A program made the translations under genes and the position numbers. Source: a virus. Taken from it: 64,000 nt of DNA. Under the pieces are notes generated by a model. The model was not told the origin of the DNA, searched no databases, and saw only the letters and a program-made list of their open reading frames with translations. Below are positions 1 to 9,948 of the stretch, piece by piece. The stretch spans positions 1 to 64,000 of IMG/VR virus record IMGVR_UViG_3300042987_003836; one strand, 5' to 3'. How positions within the stretch are numbered: position 1 is the stretch's first letter; every line of letters begins with the position of its first letter.

Positions 1-30
1 GGTTGCGAGAACATAGTCTACACGATGGAA

Positions 31-61
31 ATATAGAAAGGTCAGGAATCTCTTCCTGACC
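31..61 (-). terminator. Probable Rho-independent terminator after the sheath/128-aa gene unit
   Basis: A perfect 9-bp stem (40-48 with 53-61, GGTCAGGAA/TTCCTGACC) closes a TCTC loop. Read on the minus strand it is followed by the T-rich stretch TTTCTATAT. It lies about 30 bases after the stop of the 128-aa gene, where the long minus-strand tail unit would end. The T-tract is interrupted, so efficiency may be moderate. Bases 1-30 show no other feature. Confidence 0.6.
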
Positions 62-89
62 CATCCATTCCGATTTCTTAGAGGTCTAG

Positions 90-476
90 TCAGCGATTAG
101 CTCGGACGCCTGCGGCCCAAGTACCGTCGTCGTCCTCATCAGTATCTGTCTGAGCTAACTCGTGTGCATCCTTGAGATAGTCAGCCAAGCCTGTGTGGAA
201 ATGGCTGAGGGCGGCCTGTAAGTCTTCCACTTCTTCTGCAGTGACGCTCTCTCCTCGACCGTCGAGAATCATGTCGAGATTCTTTCTGTCATCGCGGGAA
301 AGAGCAGCATAGGCTCGAGCGAAGTCCATGAGGTCGTCGACCGACATGGGCCCTTCTTCCTCTGTGTCCATCGGATCCATCCTGTCCTCGATGAGGCGTC
401 TGTTCTGACGCTCCAGGAGGGCCGAGGAAATCTCCTCATTAATAAGGTCAGTTAACTGTTGACGTGTTATTCTCAT
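90..476 (-). CDS. Small acidic protein with MKIT-type N-terminal leader
   Basis: This 128-aa protein has no recognised function. It begins MRITRQQLTDLINEEISSAL, the leader type shared with small proteins at 34092, 40897, 41189 and 45175. The leader is a predicted amphipathic helix containing an I-N-E tripeptide like a gp21-type cleavage site. The rest is acidic and helical, with an Asp/Glu run near residue 113. The ribosome site GAGGA lies 5 nt before the ATG and overlaps the stop of the sheath gene upstream, so translation is probably coupled. It is the last gene before the terminator at 31-61. A virion or prohead-internal role is inferred only from the leader and position. Confidence 0.75.
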   Translation of the reverse strand: MRITRQQLTDLINEEISSALLERQNRRLIEDRMDPMDTEEEGPMSVDDLMDFARAYAALSRDDRKNLDMILDGRGESVTAEEVEDLQAALSHFHTGLADYLKDAHELAQTDTDEDDDGTWAAGVRANR

Positions 477-483
477 TTATTCC

Positions 484-3400
484 TCACTGAACCTGCTGAA
501 GGTTGTTTGCAACCACGAAGTCAAGCGAGACGAATTCAATGCTCTTCGTGGGTTGTACGAATATCTTACCACGAATTGTGTTGTTTTCTATGTCGTCCTG
601 TGTAGTTGTCGAGGAGTCGATCACGACCTTGAATCTCTCGAGGCCGCTGAGCTGCTGGATTCTCTGTAGACGTGGTGTGACCGCTGCAGAGAAGCGAGCG
701 AGAGTCGCCTCGCGGTTTGGTTCGAAGAGGATCGTCTGTGCGATGTCGCGGACCTGACGACGGATGTCGATGAGGAGGCGACGGACGTTGACTCTGTCGA
801 GAGCGGAGGCCGAAACCTGTAACGTCTTCTGTCCCCAGACCACGATGCCACCGCGGGGATTTGTTCCCGCCTGTGGACCGCCGACGAAGGAAACGATCGG
901 GTTGATCGAGACGTCGTAGAGTTTGTCCATGTCTCCCTGTGAGAGCTTGACGCGTGGCTCGAGAGCGTCCTGTGGGAGAGCGCCGCGAGTGAATCCTGCG
1001 GGAGCGAACCACGGATGTCCTACGCTGTCGTTGAGAGCGAGAGCTCCGAGGACGAGAACAGAGGGCGGCGCGAAGACGTTCTTGCCCGTCGGATCACGGT
1101 AGAGGACGTCAGGGAAGTATGCTGCGGCGAACGATGAGTCGACCGAGCGATTTACGAAAGTATCTACAGTTCTCACGACCGAAGGAAGCTGTGTCTCTGC
1201 CTTGACAGATTCGTTGTTCTCATCGACCTGCTCAACGTCCATGATGTAGAGAGCGTCGAATCTCTCTTCGACGGCGAGCGTTGCTGCATCTGTGACAATT
1301 GGCTCACGAACACCCGGGAGAGCGAGGAGCTGTATGTCGACGTTGGAAGTGTTCTTCATCACATCGAGAGCCTTGAGATATGTTCTGACGCTGGGTCCTT
1401 CTTCCGGCTTCGCGGCTCTCGAGTTCGACGCAACCATGTCGGCAGCAACGGCTGCGTTATTGATCTCTGACTCGTCAGCATCGAATATGTTCGTTCCGTC
1501 GAAGCCGCCCTGCATGATGAAGGAGAACTTGGCGAACTGCTTGTTGGAGGAGATATCCTCTACCTTAAAGAATCTGACCTTGTTCTCGTCACCAGGTGAT
1601 CTTGCGGCGATTTCTGCAGTATTAACTGTATTTCCTGTACGTGAGTAAACTGCGTGGACCCACTTGTTTGGATCGGCAAGTCCATTGGAGCCTGTAACGA
1701 CTTGAACGTTCTCGAGCGAGAAAAAGTTGTTGCAGAATCTGTCTGAATCGATTATTCCAAAGGCAGCAGAGTCAGGCTGACCTGCGTTGCTTCCCGTGAC
1801 AAACTTCGCCTCAGTTACCGCAAAAGACGGGAAGAACTTGGCGAATGCCTTGAGCGAGCTGTTTGGAATGACACCGTCGTTCTTCTTCGGGAGTGATACA
1901 GGATGCTCGAACTGAACTCCCCAGTAGAAGCGAGAGTTGACCTGCTCTGTCGCAGTCCACTCATCTGAAGTAGTGATCTTCTTCCTGAGGGGAAGCGGCG
2001 GTGTGACGGTCGACTTGGCAGCGCTCGTGTATGAAAGAACGTTGCTGTCTGTACCGCCAAAAGCTGCCATCGGTGAAGAGCCCGATGTGACAAGGTGGTC
2101 TATTCCTCTGAATCCCATTGGAATTGCCGTAGGATCTACGAAACCATTCTCAACGTCTGGGTGAACTTCAACCCTGACATAGTTGGATCTGTTGGGATAA
2201 TTTCCCTCGATGACGAGCTTCTGTTCAGACTCTTCGCGATCAAAGTCAAAGTAAGCGTATACATCGCCTATGACCTTGCCGATATATCTGTCAGAAGAAG
2301 GATCGAGATTTACTCCTGCATAAACCTCCTTGGGAAGTTCCTTCTTGTCTTGATCTCTGTCGTTCCAATAGCGAAGCGTCAAGGTGAAGGAACCGTATCT
2401 GTTAAGAGGGTCGCTCGAAACAGTTATATTGTCAACTGAGACCTTGAACTGGGTCGAGGTGCCCGAGCCGTCATCAAGAGCGTGAAGCCTGAAAAGATTC
2501 TGTACCTTTCCGCCAAACTTCTGAGAGACTACCCAGGGAGAGACAGCGTGAGAGAACCTGTCTTCAAATGACTCGTATGCAGGAACCGTGGCGGTGGCGA
2601 CGTTTCTTCCGAGTGAGGAAGTAAGAATGAATGCTGACGGCTCTTTGTTTGAATTACCCGCTATATCCGCACCATATGCAGTCTTCACGAGACCAGTTCC
2701 TGTAACCACGGCAAGCGAAGGATGGATATCCCAGTTTGCATAAAGATAGTGGCCTGCCTCTTGAATCTTCGTAGGATCGGTGTTAAAGACGTTTGCAAAG
2801 TAGCCGCTCTTCGACGTAGGATCGAAAGATGCTGTGATCGTGTTTGGATAGCGAGCATCTGTACCCTTGTGACCGTTCAGGAAGAGAACGAACTCTTGCG
2901 ACGGCTTTGAACCATCAGAGAGGGCAACAAATCCAACTGAAGAACCCTTAGCGCTCGCATCCGTTCCTGGGGTGGACGATGTAGGAGCATCTCCCTTGCC
3001 ACCGACAGACGAAGAGAGCCTGAGGATTACGCCAGACGGAGCCATAATGACGCCTCTTATAATTGGTAGCGAAGAAGTGATACCAGGTGTTACAGATCCA
3101 ACGCCCTGCAAACCAGCTTCGCTGAAGTACGTCGATCCAGCAGATTCAGACATAAAGCAGCCGAGGAAATAAAGTCTGCCTTCAGGAGCATTGACACCCG
3201 CGACTGCGTACGGGTTAGAAGAAATTGCTCCATCCGCATCAGGAAGTCTTTCACCTACAGTAAAACCTGCAGACGTAACCTTTCCTGTTGTTGAGTTTCT
3301 CTTACGTCCGTCACCTGCTCCAAGGACTCTAAGATAAGTGGCAGACTGTGCATATCTGAGCCACTCAACTACGGCAAGGGGTCCAAACTTCTTTCCGTCT

Positions 3401-3582
3401 GTCTGACCAAACTTGGAGTACCAGTCGGAAAGGTTACCGACTGTGACTGGAACGAACGCAGGTCCCTTAAGAGAGGTACCTACAATTCCTGCAGGTATAC
3501 CGACAGGTTGTTGCGTAGTTGGTCCTGAGATGTCAATCTCTCTTGCCGTTACGCCTGCGCTTCCGAATTTCAGTTGTGCCAT
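484..3582 (-). CDS. Tail sheath protein, first paralog (gp18-like)
   Basis: This 1032-aa protein should form the contractile sheath around the tail tube. The N-terminus has the family pattern, with REIDISGP near residue 15 and GIVGTSLKGPAFVPVTVGN at about residues 33-51. The C-terminal region carries the conserved sheath core: LDRVNVRRLLIDIRRQVRDI, then the FEPN and TTTQDDIENNTIRGKIFV-type strands that interlock subunits. It is longer than T4 gp18 (659 aa); the extra length lies in the middle, probably as surface-exposed insert domains. The ribosome site GGGAG is 9 nt from the ATG. A second sheath gene lies directly upstream (3629-6661), and the two are diverged paralogs with the same N- and C-terminal architecture. 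Confidence 0.93.
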   Translation of the reverse strand: MAQLKFGSAGVTAREIDISGPTTQQPVGIPAGIVGTSLKGPAFVPVTVGNLSDWYSKFGQTDGKKFGPLAVVEWLRYAQSATYLRVLGAGDGRKRNSTTGKVTSAGFTVGERLPDADGAISSNPYAVAGVNAPEGRLYFLGCFMSESAGSTYFSEAGLQGVGSVTPGITSSLPIIRGVIMAPSGVILRLSSSVGGKGDAPTSSTPGTDASAKGSSVGFVALSDGSKPSQEFVLFLNGHKGTDARYPNTITASFDPTSKSGYFANVFNTDPTKIQEAGHYLYANWDIHPSLAVVTGTGLVKTAYGADIAGNSNKEPSAFILTSSLGRNVATATVPAYESFEDRFSHAVSPWVVSQKFGGKVQNLFRLHALDDGSGTSTQFKVSVDNITVSSDPLNRYGSFTLTLRYWNDRDQDKKELPKEVYAGVNLDPSSDRYIGKVIGDVYAYFDFDREESEQKLVIEGNYPNRSNYVRVEVHPDVENGFVDPTAIPMGFRGIDHLVTSGSSPMAAFGGTDSNVLSYTSAAKSTVTPPLPLRKKITTSDEWTATEQVNSRFYWGVQFEHPVSLPKKNDGVIPNSSLKAFAKFFPSFAVTEAKFVTGSNAGQPDSAAFGIIDSDRFCNNFFSLENVQVVTGSNGLADPNKWVHAVYSRTGNTVNTAEIAARSPGDENKVRFFKVEDISSNKQFAKFSFIMQGGFDGTNIFDADESEINNAAVAADMVASNSRAAKPEEGPSVRTYLKALDVMKNTSNVDIQLLALPGVREPIVTDAATLAVEERFDALYIMDVEQVDENNESVKAETQLPSVVRTVDTFVNRSVDSSFAAAYFPDVLYRDPTGKNVFAPPSVLVLGALALNDSVGHPWFAPAGFTRGALPQDALEPRVKLSQGDMDKLYDVSINPIVSFVGGPQAGTNPRGGIVVWGQKTLQVSASALDRVNVRRLLIDIRRQVRDIAQTILFEPNREATLARFSAAVTPRLQRIQQLSGLERFKVVIDSSTTTQDDIENNTIRGKIFVQPTKSIEFVSLDFVVANNLQQVQ

Positions 3583-3628
3583 TTATCTGCTCCCAATTTC
3601 TTTCTAACTATGTGCCTGATGGCGAATT

Positions 3629-6600
3629 TCAGACGAATTGAACACCGCTATTTGTGACAATGAAGTCAATTGCAATGTACTCGACCACGCGTGTTGGAAC
3701 AACGACTATTCGACCGTTGAGACGATTGAGATCGTAATCCTCTTGCGTGTTATTTGACTCATTCATTATGACCTGGAATGCCTCGACACCAGCCTGTGTC
3801 TGGATGAGTCCTAGCTGGAATGATACGTCGGCGACGAATTTATTTCTCACAGCCGGTGTATTCTGTTCAAACACGAGGCGTTGTGCTATTCCCATTACTA
3901 TTCGCTTGATCTCAAGCATGAGTCTACGAACATTGACTCTATCAAGCGCCGACTTGTTGATCTTGAGAGTCTTCTGGCCGTATATGACGTATCCGAGCCT
4001 CGGGAACGAAGCTATTGGATTGATGCGAGATTCATAGAGCCTGTCCTTATCAGCCCCAGCAAGTCTAACTGCTACGTTGCTAACAAAGTCAAGAGCAGCC
4101 CTGTTAAATCCTGCAGGAGCGAACCACGGGTATGTAACTCTATCGTTGAAAGCAAGAGCACCAAGTGCGGCGACCGAAGCCGGTACTTTCACTTTTCTGC
4201 GATTAGTAGCATCGTCAATGAAGATGTCAGGATAATAGACTGCTGTGTAGTCGTTGTCTATTGATCTTGAATCGAAGTTAGCTGCCGTCTGATTTATGTT
4301 GGGTCTATTGGATGTATCATCGAATATTCTGTTTCCGTTATCGTCGTACGAAGGAACATCCATGACGTACATAGAAAGACCGTAATCTCTGACCTTCTGC
4401 ATCGTCTTGTCCGTGATGTATGTCTCACGAATTCCAGGAATTGCGAGAATATTGTTGTTAGACGTGAGAGGATTGGTCACAATATCGACAGCCGTGAGGT
4501 AAGAAGCGACACCGTTGTTGTTGACGTCCTGTCCAGAAGGATTCGTAGAGAATCCAGCAATGCTGTTATTTGCAGAGGCGCCACCAGAAGACTCGAAGGA
4601 AACCGACTTGTCATTGAGTCTGCGTGCATCTCTGTTGAGGAAGTTTGTACCGTCGAATCCGCCGTACATGAAGTTGGTGAACTTCGCGTAAGCAGAGAAT
4701 CTGTTAAACTGTGCAGCGGATCCCGAAGCAAGAAGCGTCGCAAGAGTCATTCTGCTTCTGCTTCCCTCCCTCCAGGTATAATCCGTGGTGTTCAATCTAG
4801 CGTTTCTGATATAAGCGGCTTCCTTCATGTGATTGTTGACAGAGCTTGTGAGCTCTGAAAGATTCTCATTGTATAGTGCGACCTTGGCAAGAGAAAACTT
4901 GTTGTTATGAAGGCTGTCAGAATACGAGCCAGTTGTCAATGCATCGAGCTTCTCAATTCCGCAGAATTTCGTAAATGACTCAAGAAGTCTATCTTTTTCA
5001 CTCACGATGTTGCAGTTAAGAACATTTGTAGAATCAGCGGCTGCAGTCGAAGATCTCTCGAACTTAACACCCCAATAATAGGCGACGTTTGCCTGCTCAG
5101 AGGGGCCAGGAGATCCATCAAATCCAGCGCCCGAGGTCTCACCTCTCGTCACCTTGTATCTGTGAGGAACGGGTGGGAGGAAAGAGCTGCTTATTGAGGT
5201 GTGAGATCCTAAAACGCCGCCGAGGCGAGACGAGGCGCTGCTAAGAACATCAGAAGCCTTTAGCGACGGATTTACTTTCAGTAAACTTGGGCCTCTGAAT
5301 CCGAAAGGAAGAGCATTCGTCGGGATTGTTCCTCGCTCTATTTCGGCGCTCATTACTATTCTGACGTACTTGGAGTTGTTGGCATACTTGCCTGTTGCAG
5401 CAATCCTCTTCTCTGACGGATTAGATGCATCAAAATTATAGTAGACCTTTCTGTCTCCTATAAGCTTGGCTACGTAATTTTCAGAATTTGGATCGAGAGA
5501 ACAGTTAGTGAATTGTTCTAGAATATTAAGCGATGTGTCTGTATCATCCCACGAACGAATCTGAACGTTAAACGTACCGTAAGCATAGGAATCGTTGGTC
5601 GAGGCCTTCACGTTGCTGATAGAAACCTTGTAGAGATTATTGGCATATTCTCCATCGTCTATTGCCTCGATCTTGAAGAGATCGTATTCAGTATTTCCGA
5701 AAGGTTGAGATATAAAGTAGCTTGTGCTGGGCGCCTTGTAACGCGTATCATAAGAACCGAACATCTCTCTATATGAAAGGCTTGAATTTCCCGCAGAGCT
5801 TACGCCGCTGGAACCTGAAAGGATTGCGACGGGAGAATCAGCAGCGACGTGAGCAACGTTTGGATCAACTGCAAAGTCTGCGTGAAGATAGTGTTGCTCC
5901 TGATGGAACTTGTCTGGATCCGTGTTGAGTATTTTTCCAAAATAATCCTTGTCAGAGGGATCAAATGAAGCCGTAAGAACCTTGACTCCAGAAGAGCCAT
6001 CTGCCGATGAGAAAGATGATCCGAGAGAAGAAGATATCACGATCTTGAACTTAGACGAAGCGTCAACAGTCGTGGCGTCAAGCGTAGAGGGACCAAGACC
6101 AACAGCAGCGGCAGAACTAGTTAGAACCATTATTCTTGCCGTGTTGGGGGTCATGATAAGACCTCTTACGAGGTTAACATTTCCTCCTAAAACTGTGTCG
6201 TTGTCATTGAAGACAGGCATTCCAAACGCGCTATTGGCAGTAGGAGCATGTTGAGCAACTAAAAATTGAACAGACCCAAGAGCCCTCTTGTCATCAACGA
6301 GTGCGTCAACAGATCCAGGCAAAGTGAAGCCTGCGTTCTTTACTGTTCCATACGACAGAGTCTCCGCAAGATCTGCATCTGTCGAGTTCGCTCCGCCGCC
6401 CAAGACTCTTGTGTATGTCAATGATGCTCGGTGCTTTAAAAACTCGTTAGCTGCATAAGGTCCGTAATGCTTTGGATCAAGATTACCGAAAGTCTGTGAG
6501 AACTCATTGAAGTTGGACACAGTAACAGGAACAAAGGCTGGTCCTTTGTTCGATGTACCTATCACGGCAGCGGGGACGCCCACAGGTCCGGTAGTGGTTG

Positions 6601-6661
6601 GAGCTGAAAGGTCAATTTCACGCTCATAAAAGTTGGGCGACTTAAATGTCTGCTCGGCCAT
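3629..6661 (-). CDS. Tail sheath protein, second paralog (gp18-like)
   Basis: This 1010-aa sheath protein is paralogous to the next gene. The N-terminus has EREIDLSAPTT followed by VIGTSNKGPAFVPVTVSNF. The C-terminal core has ALDRVNVRRLMLEIKRIVMG, then NNTQEDYDLNRLNGRIVVVP. The middle is as enlarged as in its neighbour but differs strongly in sequence, so the duplication is old. The ribosome site AAGGAG is 8 nt before the ATG. The 46-bp gap to the next gene suggests co-transcription. The two proteins could build a mixed sheath, separate zones of the sheath, or alternative sheaths; the sequence does not decide. Confidence 0.92.
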   Translation of the reverse strand: MAEQTFKSPNFYEREIDLSAPTTTGPVGVPAAVIGTSNKGPAFVPVTVSNFNEFSQTFGNLDPKHYGPYAANEFLKHRASLTYTRVLGGGANSTDADLAETLSYGTVKNAGFTLPGSVDALVDDKRALGSVQFLVAQHAPTANSAFGMPVFNDNDTVLGGNVNLVRGLIMTPNTARIMVLTSSAAAVGLGPSTLDATTVDASSKFKIVISSSLGSSFSSADGSSGVKVLTASFDPSDKDYFGKILNTDPDKFHQEQHYLHADFAVDPNVAHVAADSPVAILSGSSGVSSAGNSSLSYREMFGSYDTRYKAPSTSYFISQPFGNTEYDLFKIEAIDDGEYANNLYKVSISNVKASTNDSYAYGTFNVQIRSWDDTDTSLNILEQFTNCSLDPNSENYVAKLIGDRKVYYNFDASNPSEKRIAATGKYANNSKYVRIVMSAEIERGTIPTNALPFGFRGPSLLKVNPSLKASDVLSSASSRLGGVLGSHTSISSSFLPPVPHRYKVTRGETSGAGFDGSPGPSEQANVAYYWGVKFERSSTAAADSTNVLNCNIVSEKDRLLESFTKFCGIEKLDALTTGSYSDSLHNNKFSLAKVALYNENLSELTSSVNNHMKEAAYIRNARLNTTDYTWREGSRSRMTLATLLASGSAAQFNRFSAYAKFTNFMYGGFDGTNFLNRDARRLNDKSVSFESSGGASANNSIAGFSTNPSGQDVNNNGVASYLTAVDIVTNPLTSNNNILAIPGIRETYITDKTMQKVRDYGLSMYVMDVPSYDDNGNRIFDDTSNRPNINQTAANFDSRSIDNDYTAVYYPDIFIDDATNRRKVKVPASVAALGALAFNDRVTYPWFAPAGFNRAALDFVSNVAVRLAGADKDRLYESRINPIASFPRLGYVIYGQKTLKINKSALDRVNVRRLMLEIKRIVMGIAQRLVFEQNTPAVRNKFVADVSFQLGLIQTQAGVEAFQVIMNESNNTQEDYDLNRLNGRIVVVPTRVVEYIAIDFIVTNSGVQFV

Positions 6662-6724
6662 TATCTAATCTCCTTCAATCAGTGATTCTGTGTCATAACT
6701 ATCACCGACAAATGCAAGAAGACC

Positions 6725-7951
6725 TCACTTAATCACAACAATTTCCAGATCTTCCAAGGAAGCTCCTGTATAAACTGTCTCTCCCTTCGAAGTCGTACTT
6801 TTAACCTTAATGTATCCCCTGGGAATGCCAAGAGAAGCAGGATCGCTTTCTATGACGGCAGGATCATCAGAATTTCCTATTGAGTACACTTTTTGCTGTC
6901 TCCATCCGACATCTCTCTGGTCGTCTCTGTTGTTGTTTTTTTCATCTAACGGCAGAGTTGGATCGTCAGATCCTAGCGAATACATCGAGTCGTTGGTCTC
7001 TTCCGTGAGGGATGGATAGGCATTGGTGTCAAAACTAACAAATGGAGAAGAAACGTACCTCTTTATCGGAATGGGAAGACCGGGAGCCGAAGAAACAAAG
7101 AAGTATGCAGGAACAGTTACGTTAAATGAATGCTTTATGTATCTCTCCTGCTGAGACATGTCGTCAAAATTGGTCTCAGTGTCAAAAGACCCTTCGTCGA
7201 CTTTAGCAATAAACCAATAGCCCTTTGGAGTGTCGAGACGCCAAGACTGACCTTGCGGCAAGAAAGAGCTGAATATCTTTTCGAGTATCTGATTCGCATG
7301 CTGTGTATACTGTGTCCAGACTGTGACTTGATACTTTGCAGTATAAAACTGAGGCATTGGAACCACAAGCGTCTCGTATACGTTGTTCTTCAAATTTGGA
7401 GAAAGAAATGCACCATCTTTAGCGAATTTCAATCCTGCAAGAGAACCAGCTGATCTATCAGACGATAATCCTGTTGTGCTGGAATTGCTGACATTGGACT
7501 GATTCGGAAGCAAAAGTCTGTTGATTAGATTTTGATAATTTCTATCAGATTTGTCCAGTCGTCTCTTAACGATAATCTCACCTAGCTGTTGATTTATTCC
7601 TCTTCCGACTACGTCGTCTCCGATGTTTTGATTCAGCTCTGTTCTCATTATAGTGATGAGAGGCAAAATAAGCGTATTGTTTTTGTCCCTCAAGAGATTG
7701 CCTTTTTTCAGCAATGCCCACTTCTCTCCGGCAGCAAAAATTACAGGAACTTTCTTGAGGGGAGCAGAATCTATCCCGCCGCACTCTGCTGATATCTCTT
7801 TGTCAAAGAGACTGAACATAGACATATCGACGTCTTCTATTCCGCAAGATGGTATAGAAAATTCAGGAGAACCTGCTACGTTTTCATAGCCCGTGGGGAG
7901 GGGCGATTGACCAAAATTTCTCTTTGAATTTGATTTTAATCTTGTAGACAT
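6725..7951 (-). CDS. Putative tail terminator / sheath stabiliser (gp15-like)
   Basis: This 408-aa protein is called gp15-like from gene order and weak resemblance. It follows gp13-like and gp14-like neck genes and precedes the sheaths, the place of gene 15 in T4. Supporting stretches are ILPLITIMRTELNQ near residue 100, the central TVWTQYTQHANQILEKIF segment, and DDMSQQERYIKHSFNVTVPA further on, a pattern seen in tail-completion proteins. I chose the ATG at 7951 (MSTRLK) because GAGGG sits about 6 nt upstream. A GTG at 7963, overlapping the stop of the upstream gene, is the alternative. Function is an inference. Confidence 0.6.
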   Translation of the reverse strand: MSTRLKSNSKRNFGQSPLPTGYENVAGSPEFSIPSCGIEDVDMSMFSLFDKEISAECGGIDSAPLKKVPVIFAAGEKWALLKKGNLLRDKNNTLILPLITIMRTELNQNIGDDVVGRGINQQLGEIIVKRRLDKSDRNYQNLINRLLLPNQSNVSNSSTTGLSSDRSAGSLAGLKFAKDGAFLSPNLKNNVYETLVVPMPQFYTAKYQVTVWTQYTQHANQILEKIFSSFLPQGQSWRLDTPKGYWFIAKVDEGSFDTETNFDDMSQQERYIKHSFNVTVPAYFFVSSAPGLPIPIKRYVSSPFVSFDTNAYPSLTEETNDSMYSLGSDDPTLPLDEKNNNRDDQRDVGWRQQKVYSIGNSDDPAVIESDPASLGIPRGYIKVKSTTSKGETVYTGASLEDLEIVVIK

Positions 7952-7959
7952 TTCATCCC

Positions 7960-8628
7960 TCACTCATCATAAAAGGCAGATCCGACATTTGCTGGGTCTC
8001 CTTTTTCGGAAATTTCTTTTGGACCCGTGAGGGGCTTGTCAAGGACTCCGTTTTCCACGAGATCACGCTTGTCTCCGGTTTCATTTCCTTCTTGATCGAG
8101 AGAATCACCGCGTTGTTGGTGAAAATCTGTCTGAACAGCGTCGGAGTCTGTATACCGTATATCAGTAGGCCCTAAAACAGGTGCAGAGAAAAGACCTTCG
8201 CGGGCCTTGACTCCAACAAGTTTGACTCCATCTTTATGTTCGGGCATTCCGTAAATATTTCTCATGAAAACACGCTCAGTAATTTCATAGAAGACATCAG
8301 AGAAAGAGAAAAAATCTCCAATAGCAACATTGATTCCCTTGTCAACGAGGTCTCTATGCTGAACGTAGACTTCAACCTTGTATTGTGCATCTATTCCAAA
8401 CTTATCGATCTTAGTGTCGTTCTGAAAGTTATTGTCTACGAGTGCATCAAGCGCTATGGGATTATCATAAATCTTCTTGAGAGATTCGTTGTAAACTGCG
8501 TGGGTTTTCGTCTTTAGCTCTGAAATCGGATAATAGTACACTTTTTGTCCGACAACATCTTTGATCAATTCTTTGGTAATGTCGGAAATAAAGTTTAATT
8601 CTCTCGGTGTAATGAATAAGCGTGCCAT
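7960..8628 (-). CDS. Putative neck / head-closure protein (gp14-like)
   Basis: This 222-aa protein lies directly after the gp13-like gene and before the gp15-like gene, as in the T4 neck cluster. The N-terminal half (ISDITKELIKDVVGQKVYYY, then KFGIDAQYKVEVYVQHRDLV near residue 78) has the layout of neck or head-closure subunits: a helix that contacts the connector followed by a beta domain. The C-terminal 60 residues are polar and probably disordered. A GGGTGA ribosome site precedes the ATG. Assignment rests on order and layout, not on a decisive motif. Confidence 0.55.
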   Translation of the reverse strand: MARLFITPRELNFISDITKELIKDVVGQKVYYYPISELKTKTHAVYNESLKKIYDNPIALDALVDNNFQNDTKIDKFGIDAQYKVEVYVQHRDLVDKGINVAIGDFFSFSDVFYEITERVFMRNIYGMPEHKDGVKLVGVKAREGLFSAPVLGPTDIRYTDSDAVQTDFHQQRGDSLDQEGNETGDKRDLVENGVLDKPLTGPKEISEKGDPANVGSAFYDE

Positions 8629-8631
8629 GGA

Positions 8632-9804
8632 TCACCCAATAGTAATTGCAGAACCTTTAGGCATGGGAACAAACTTCAGCTGCTTGTTGAGTGACTCTGA
8701 GGCAGCAGCATCAGCCTCCAACAGCTTCTGGTGTGTTAATTGAGCAAGGAACTCTTTCATCTGAGTCTGAAGGCGGTCTTTGTCTTCTCGCCCTTGATTG
8801 ACAAGCGCTTCTCCGTTTAACTGTAGGTCAGCGTTTGGAATGGGTATGTTTTGGAACTTGGATCTAATGAGACCCAACAGTTCCTTTGAAAGAGCAAGCG
8901 TATATTGTCTTATCCATTGCCTGCCAGGCTGATTTATTGTGGCAAAAGGTAAATTGTCCAGCGGCACGTTTGATGCGCCAGATATTCCGTAAATTGTTTG
9001 ATCTCCATAGGCGCTCGGATTCAGCGGATTCTGCGGCGGCAGCACCTTGCAGAACAGCTTTCCAACTTGAAGATCTGTGATTGGAATCGGGTATATCCTC
9101 AATTTGCTTCCCATTATTTCGTAAGAATAATGAGATCTTCTCACTCTAAAAGCCGACTCCAACATGCCTCTTCTTAAGACATCTTCGAAGATTGGAAGGA
9201 CATAAAATATGGAAGAATTTACATAAGACTCGTAATTGAAGTTGGTGGATAGAAAGTTGGTGATATTGCTAGCGTTGAGGAGGAAGTGTTGTGCGGCGAG
9301 AGGCTCAACATGAAATAACTCCACAATTCTCAGCTTTCCCTTCTGAGAAAGACTGTTGTATACATTGCTTCCGCTGACAACGTCCTTAAGGTCAGAATAT
9401 ATGTCGTAATCTTGCTGTCCTGCAACAATATCGAAATATCCGAATATTGCATTCTCAGACCCACCAACGAAAGCATTGGTCGCATAGGGCTCTGCCATTC
9501 TCAAGAGATACTCGAGAGATCGCTGTGTATATCTGTTCGTGATGTTGACAGATCCCGTGGCGGCGCCCAAGACGTTGGTCAACTCTGAAATTATCTTGGT
9601 CTCATGAAGAAGTCGAGAATATTCACAAACTGACTCTTCGAAGCATGCCCATATTTCCTTCTTTGTCAGCTCCACAGAGAGAACATCATCGCCGAGTTTT
9701 CTCTTGACATAAGTGACCATGGCGTCTGCTTCTGACTGAAAGTCAGCATCCGAATCGAAAAATCCGAAAGGAGTCGGAGAGATTGTGTTTGAAAAAGTTG
9801 CCAT
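8632..9804 (-). CDS. Putative neck / head-completion protein (gp13-like)
   Basis: This 390-aa protein begins with a segment typical of connector-binding neck proteins in marine T4-like phages: TPFGFFDSDADFQSEAD followed by VTYVKRKLGDDVLSVELT and KKEIWACFEESVCEYSRLL, giving the helical DNA-joint fold of head-tail adaptors. It heads the run gp13-gp14-gp15-sheath-sheath. The gap to the next gene is 3 bp, so translation is likely coupled. The ribosome site AGGTG is about 7 nt before the ATG. The 144 bp upstream (9805-9948) holds no gene I can support and may contain a promoter. Confidence 0.6.
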   Translation of the reverse strand: MATFSNTISPTPFGFFDSDADFQSEADAMVTYVKRKLGDDVLSVELTKKEIWACFEESVCEYSRLLHETKIISELTNVLGAATGSVNITNRYTQRSLEYLLRMAEPYATNAFVGGSENAIFGYFDIVAGQQDYDIYSDLKDVVSGSNVYNSLSQKGKLRIVELFHVEPLAAQHFLLNASNITNFLSTNFNYESYVNSSIFYVLPIFEDVLRRGMLESAFRVRRSHYSYEIMGSKLRIYPIPITDLQVGKLFCKVLPPQNPLNPSAYGDQTIYGISGASNVPLDNLPFATINQPGRQWIRQYTLALSKELLGLIRSKFQNIPIPNADLQLNGEALVNQGREDKDRLQTQMKEFLAQLTHQKLLEADAAASESLNKQLKFVPMPKGSAITIG

Positions 9805-9948
9805 ACATCACACCTAGCTTAGAACGATAAGTATGCGATCATCTAAGTTTTGTTTTCGGCCGCCATGAGATTTTATGGCACTTTCCTGGCGTTCGGCTCT
9901 CACTCTCGTGCATCAATCACGTCTTGGCTCGTTGTCTTATAAAAATCT

